This document shows, one piece after another, positions 59,640-64,000 of a stretch of 64,000 nucleotides of DNA. The stretch's first letter is position 1. The number at the start of each line of letters is the position of its first letter. The DNA comes from Gymnopus androsaceus JB14 (taxonomy: Eukaryota; Basidiomycota; Agaricomycetes; Agaricales; Omphalotaceae): assembly GCA_009733575.1 (NCBI GenBank), contig ML769397.1, forward strand, positions 1 through 64,000. Direction: 5' to 3'. Position numbers and translations under genes: made by a program. The notes below the pieces were generated by a model. The model did not search any database. It was not told the origin of the DNA and worked only from the letters and a program-made list of their open reading frames with translations.

Positions 59640-60359
59640 TTTGGGAGGATGAATCCTTGAGGCCGCGGAGGTGGATTTTGGCTTGTGTCTATTCATGTTC
59701 CAAAAGTTTCCGGTCGCGAATGAGGCAACAATTTTCTGGTGGTAAGATATGCATCTCGAGTTCTCACCTGTATTCGTCGCATTTAGAGGCCTTATGTTGG
59801 AGTAAATCGAGTAAAGTTGGCTGGAGAACATCGATGCTCATCAAGCGCTCAGCGACTTCCGACGTGGACCATGATCAGCAATTATCTTGAACAATAACTT
59901 ACTGTAAGTACTAACATCTCCCAGTTTTTAACCTTATAATCCCGTGCTATCATGATCTTCTTTCCTCAGTGCTCCGCACCGGAGTACAGAGTGAGGAGTC
60001 CGGAGGAGCGCAGACATTTTTTCTTGCTCAAACAACTACAGGCAATGTCTGACTCGGGCGGCCCTCGAAGCTTTCAATTCTACGAACCTTTAATGGGCTA
60101 CTACTTGCACTAGTAATGGAGTCAGTAATGTCCCTTCCGCTCAGACTATCCCACCGGTTCGGACTTGGAGTCTTACATCAGATCGTCTGGAACACTTCTA
60201 TTGGGCCGAATGAATGCTAAAATAGGTGTATATCGGTATTTCCCTTTCAACAGAGGATCATCGGAGCCCTGTTTCATGCACACTTCCTAATTCGCCCGGA
60301 GTACGTTACTATATATATGGGGTATGGCCAAAAGCTCGAGCTGTCATCTACCAATTACC
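59640..60359. other. Intergenic between hydrolase copies 2 and 3
   Basis: Contains diverged remains of the array's 3' flank (59640-59780, similar to 57240-57360). No gene supported. Confidence 0.35.
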
Positions 60360-61467
60360 ATGTCTATCGATATCTCCCCAGGCCAATTCGTTACCTCTTC
60401 CGACGGTACTAAAATTTGGGCTGCAGCTTGCGGAAATACTTCGAAACCAGCAGTTGTATTCAACTTCGAAACCAGCGGTTGTATTCATCCATGGATTTAT
60501 GTGTACTGCTGATGTGTTTGACAAGCAGTACACCAATACCGCGATGTTGGAAAATTTGTACATTGTATGTGATGAAGTTTCTGTTTGTCTTTCTCATTGT
60601 ATACCCACTCGTGAGCTCAGGTTCGCTATGACATTCGGGGATGTGGACGAAGTGAAGGGCCGTTGAACGAAGCGGCATACTCTTCTGAGCGTCAGGCGGA
60701 GGATTTCAAAGCTGTAATCGATGCTTACGGAGTTACAAAACCTTTCGTCGCAACATGGTACGCGTTTTCCGTCGTCAGGCTGTTATTATTCACTGACAAG
60801 TCACACCACATAGGTCGATGGGTGGTAATGCTTTTCTCATCTCTCCAAATAACCAATCATCATTATTATCATCCTATAGGATGCGTTCCTCCCGATGTTG
60901 TCGCCAAATATGGTCCCGACTCACTGGCGGGCCATATAATGATAGGATCCAGCCCTCATCGCAACATGAACAAATATGTTGCATACCCTGCCCTATTATT
61001 CGACATGATGCCAGGATTCTTAACAGAAGACGCGGCCTTATTTGCCAAAACCCTTCCTGATTTCATTCTTTCTTTTGTTTCCCCAAAGTATCAAACTTCC
61101 TTATGATGTTTATGCAAAATGGTTGGGAGGTGCAGCCTCCGAGAGTACGTATCCCCGCTACTCCTTTACAAGTCACTTATGGCTGATTTTCCAATAGCCA
61201 CCCATAGATCGGCGGTCACTGCTTGGTTACAAACAGGATCATAACGCCATTATGAAAATAGCAAATCGATTTCCTTATCTAGCAATTCATGGCGAGGATG
61301 ATATCTGCATAGACCCCAAAAAACTTGAAAAATGGATCAAGGATCATCCTTTCTCAAGTCCGAGTTTCACCTTCTCCCAGGCGTTGGCCATGCTCCGTTC
61401 TTTGAAGCACCAGAGGTTACAAACAAGCTCATTCTTGCGTTTATTGAGAAACATTCTAATGCTTAAT
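60360..61467 (+). pseudogene. Alpha/beta-hydrolase copy 3, disrupted
   Basis: Starts MSIDISPGQFVTSSDGTKIW and follows the same exon plan, including a micro-exon GTCGATGGGTG (about 60813-60823). A 25-bp tandem duplication (60437-60461 and 60462-60486, ACTTCGAAACCAGC...) shifts the frame inside the region before the HG motif. Additional indels occur near 61085, 61140 and 61345. It is more diverged from copy 1 than copy 2 is. Confidence 0.85.
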
Positions 61468-62209
61468 TGTACTGGAGTGTCCGTTGTTGATGTATTTTGA
61501 ATTCTGGAAGTACTAATAGAGTTAAGTAGATCTTCGATTTGATATATGAAATCTCTGACGTGCAATTACAAAAACTAAGACATATCAGTTCTGGTAGGAG
61601 GGTACAGGCCAAGGAGGTGTGATTTAAATCCACTGAATGATTCGGAAAGACTCTTGTGATTGTTGGGAAGATTGAACGCATTGCCGATAGGGACTCTTTA
61701 ACGTTATTTATCACCGCATCCATAAAGATATCATAGGTATCCTGAGTGGAACAAATTGGCAAGATCTGTATGAAAGGTGTAGATGTCAGCGAACGTTCAG
61801 TCTGAGAAGATAAAATTAGTAGACAATTGTCTCGACAAAGGGCCGTGCTGACCAGTGCAAGTGAGAAATTGAGGAATGCCCACATATATTGTGAGCAAAA
61901 AAGCCTGCTGCGGCTTGTTGGACATCGTCGTAGCGTATGGATGCACGGTAGGTATACGGCCAAAGTTGCTTCAAATACCGTCGCAGGAAGACACGGATAG
62001 ATTTTGGACGCGAAAGACGCGAAGAGAAGCAATCCGGACGAGCTTTGCGCCTTTTTTGACGCTTCAGCGCTATACCCATGAACGTGTTTCTTGACATGCA
62101 CTGGACGCGTTGGCGCTGGCGGCAACGGAAGCGGCCATGATCGATGATGCGATGACTCATATGTCAACGCCAAAAATTGGCGCTTAACAGCTCTGCCCCC
62201 TTCCATCGC
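61468..62209 (-). CDS. Unresolved minus-strand frame(s), possibly multi-exon
   Basis: A long minus-strand open frame (61463-62317, up to 284 codons) covers most of this divergent intergenic region. Another minus frame (61816-62160) has a basic stretch, RQKRRKARP, and a plausible splice at about 61855. Neither shows a motif I recognise, and the longer one overlaps the start of the plus-strand gene at 62210. Given weakly protein-like composition, it may be a small gene or chance. Confidence 0.2.
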
Positions 62210-64000
62210 ATGTCCAAGTCTTCCAGAGACTATATCGAACTTCACGATTCGGATTCGGAACCTGAAGTTCCTCAGATCAAGAGGCAAAAAACTGAACATC
62301 ATCCGAGCAAGTATCACGTTTCATGGCAACTGCGCGTTGTTGATAGCCTTTATTCTTATTTTCTAGAGGCTAACACGGCCAAAATGTCCTATCAAACATC
62401 CCCTGCAGCTGATTTAGCAGGCAGAAACGCTAATTTAAAGGGAAGAAGAAGATTCAATGCTGATTTCGACGATTTGAAGAAGGCTTGCACGCAGGGGTTC
62501 GTGGCGCATGGTCTTGTTTTGAGCCGTACGAAAATCTAGTTCTTTTTCTATTTAAAATCTAATTTCCTTGTCGCAGGGGTTCGCGCTGGCGATGACGAAG
62601 GAAGCCTCGAAGCTTTGATCAAAACATCGAGTGGCGCACATGTTCTGAATGTGAACCTCATGCTACCAGAAACTGCCGACTATCCCAAATCCCATAGCTA
62701 CTTCTCATACTCGCAAGACTCGGACGTTCCAGAGAATATCAATGCTGTCGTTCAAAAAATCCCTGAACTCCCAACCCGTCCAATTGCAGAAACTATGGAC
62801 AAAGTTCTTGCCAATCTGGCTAGAGCCTTGAGTACAGGTTCGGCTGACAGCGAGAGTGACAATGAAGACGACGACGAGGAAGATGATTTTGTTGTCCTTT
62901 CTGATGATGATGATATGTATGCTAGCAGAAAACTTCACCAAGGGATGAACATGTCGCGAATCCAGCACGACTTTCTTCAACTTGCGGCAAGCCCGTATCG
63001 TCCTGGTCTCATCCGGCTTAGTGGCGATGACTTTTGCATCAGTGTCTCCCTCTCAGTCGTCAAGCTTGCCGAATCCATCCCCGCACGTGCGTTGATGGCC
63101 TGGGACCGTCGCCTTCTTTCACGCACGCAAAATCTCGTTCTCTTGATAAACAAATTCAACGGTGTATACCCTCCCTCTGGCGATTCGACGAAAAAGCTCG
63201 AGTTTCGCGTTGGAGTGTGTGGAAGGTACAAGCCGAGCCAGGAACACGCGCGGGAGGTTTGTAGAAACTTTGGTCTGATCACGAACGATGCAGAGGACGA
63301 GCTCAAGCTCGCTCAAGAGAAAGCTGCTGCCGAGGCGGCGATGAATTTTGATTGGGACATGGACGAAGATGATGCCAACTATAATGCCAACACTTCCGCT
63401 TCCAAGATGCAGGTAGAAGAAGAAGAAGAAGAGATCGACGTGGAGCGCTTTGATAAATTCAGTTTGAGCGGATCTCTTGATTCGCTCATGAACCACGCGT
63501 TCTCGAAATTGGTCGACTTGAGGAGGAAATATGGCTTGGGATGGGCTGGTGCAGAATTGCTCTACTCCGAAATTGAGAAGAGTCAGAAGCCAAGTGAGGA
63601 GGTGTTGTCGGCAAAGCTAAAGGTCAAACATCAACTCCCTCTATTGACGGTTAAACAACGCTGATGCTTTTCGGTTACAGGAGATCCAACTCGAAGACAA
63701 AGCAGAACGTGCTATGGTGCAGAAAGGAAACACTGTCCTTCCTGATGATCCTCTGTTTGGTCTAGCGTCAACCGACGAAGTCAATTGGCCGTTGACCGCT
63801 TTCTCTTATCTAACTAGAAGGCTGACTGTAAGTTTATTCTTTTATACTGAGAAAGACCGGTTCCTGACTTGTTTCCAGCTTTGTACGCGCTACTGTATCG
63901 TCTGCCATAATAAACTCAACACCGACTATGTCGCTCTCAAGCCCTATGTTTGTGAATCTAAACTTTGCGCATACCAATACTATTCCTTGAACCACGGCCC
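62210..64000 (+). CDS. Fungal PARP6/8- or UBC-like protein, N-terminal part (runs off the window)
   Basis: Start ATG 62210 (MSKSSRDYIELHDSDSEPE). Exons 62210-62525, 62577-63622, 63681-63827 and 63879 to beyond 64000. The first exon has a SUMO-interaction-like acidic patch (IELHDSDSE) beside a basic KRQK word. The second has an acidic run (about 62850-62910), a conserved middle domain (LVLLINKFNGVYPP), a Glu-rich run and FSKLVDLRRKYGLGWAGAELL. The last visible exon has a Cys-rich segment (RYCIVCHNKLNTDYVALKPYVCESKLCAYQYYSLNHG), the pattern before the catalytic region of fungal PARP-type ADP-ribosyltransferases linked to UBC domains. The catalytic part lies outside the window, so the activity is inferred. 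Confidence 0.75.

Noticed and set aside
61463..62317. 284-codon minus frame as a firm gene
   Set aside because: It overlaps both the third hydrolase copy end and the start of the PARP/UBC-like gene, and has no recognisable domain; kept only as a low-confidence entry.
62300..62360. Additional intron in the first exon of the PARP/UBC-like gene
   Set aside because: GT-AG bounds exist (about 62310-62365), but removing 56 nt breaks the frame, while reading through stays open.

Overview
This looks like a gene-poor, transposon-rich stretch of a basidiomycete genome, most likely Agaricomycetes. The evidence is many short introns of about 45-70 nt, a chromodomain Ty3/gypsy element, a Tad-like LINE, Ty1/copia and hAT elements, and typical basidiomycete gene families (DUF6534 membrane proteins, membrane-anchored CE9-type amidohydrolase, fungal PARP/UBC-like protein, small secreted proteins). 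No rRNA gene, intact tRNA gene or CRISPR array was seen. All calls come from reading the sequence; no database search was run.

Positions 1-18.5 kb are mostly mobile DNA. A decayed chromovirus (1-4229) ends in its 3' LTR. A second LTR of the same family (4703-5234) and a 1.8 kb LTR-like repeat (7234-9068) split one old reading frame of an unclassified multi-copy basidiomycete protein, whose pieces run from 4228 to about 11860. A palindromic element with a nested 32-bp-TIR element separates its last exon. A full-length but inactivated LINE (12366-18455) follows, framed by a perfect 13-bp target-site duplication.

Positions 19.1-28.9 kb hold single-copy-type genes: an intact delta-1-pyrroline-5-carboxylate dehydrogenase (proline catabolism), a small secreted protein on the minus strand, a degenerate second dehydrogenase copy, the tail of a type-B carboxylesterase and a multi-spanning membrane protein. 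The secreted-protein block is repeated at 49.5-51.3 kb, so part of the region is a segmental duplication.

Positions 29.6-44 kb are a second nest. It has a solo LTR, a Ty1/copia element on the minus strand (31720-40220, 5-bp TSD) that has itself received a 100-bp mariner-type MITE, a 1.4 kb hAT element (8-bp TSD) and a second copy of the 1.8 kb LTR-like repeat, then a 1.2 kb foldback element with TIRs of about 340 bp. Two inverted copies of a MITE family of about 255 bp lie on either side of the copia element.

Positions 44.2-64 kb return to genes: an anchored amidohydrolase, a CSN12/PCID2-like pseudogene, the second secreted protein, a DUF6534 membrane protein, F-box-like and AlkB-like pseudogenes, a tandem array of alpha/beta-hydrolases (one intact, two broken, one fragment), and the start of a PARP/UBC-like protein that runs off the window. 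The genes form no obvious pathway; the clearest theme is duplication followed by decay. Premature stops in the gypsy element fit C-to-T change, and differences between the 1.8 kb repeat copies are mainly CpG transitions.
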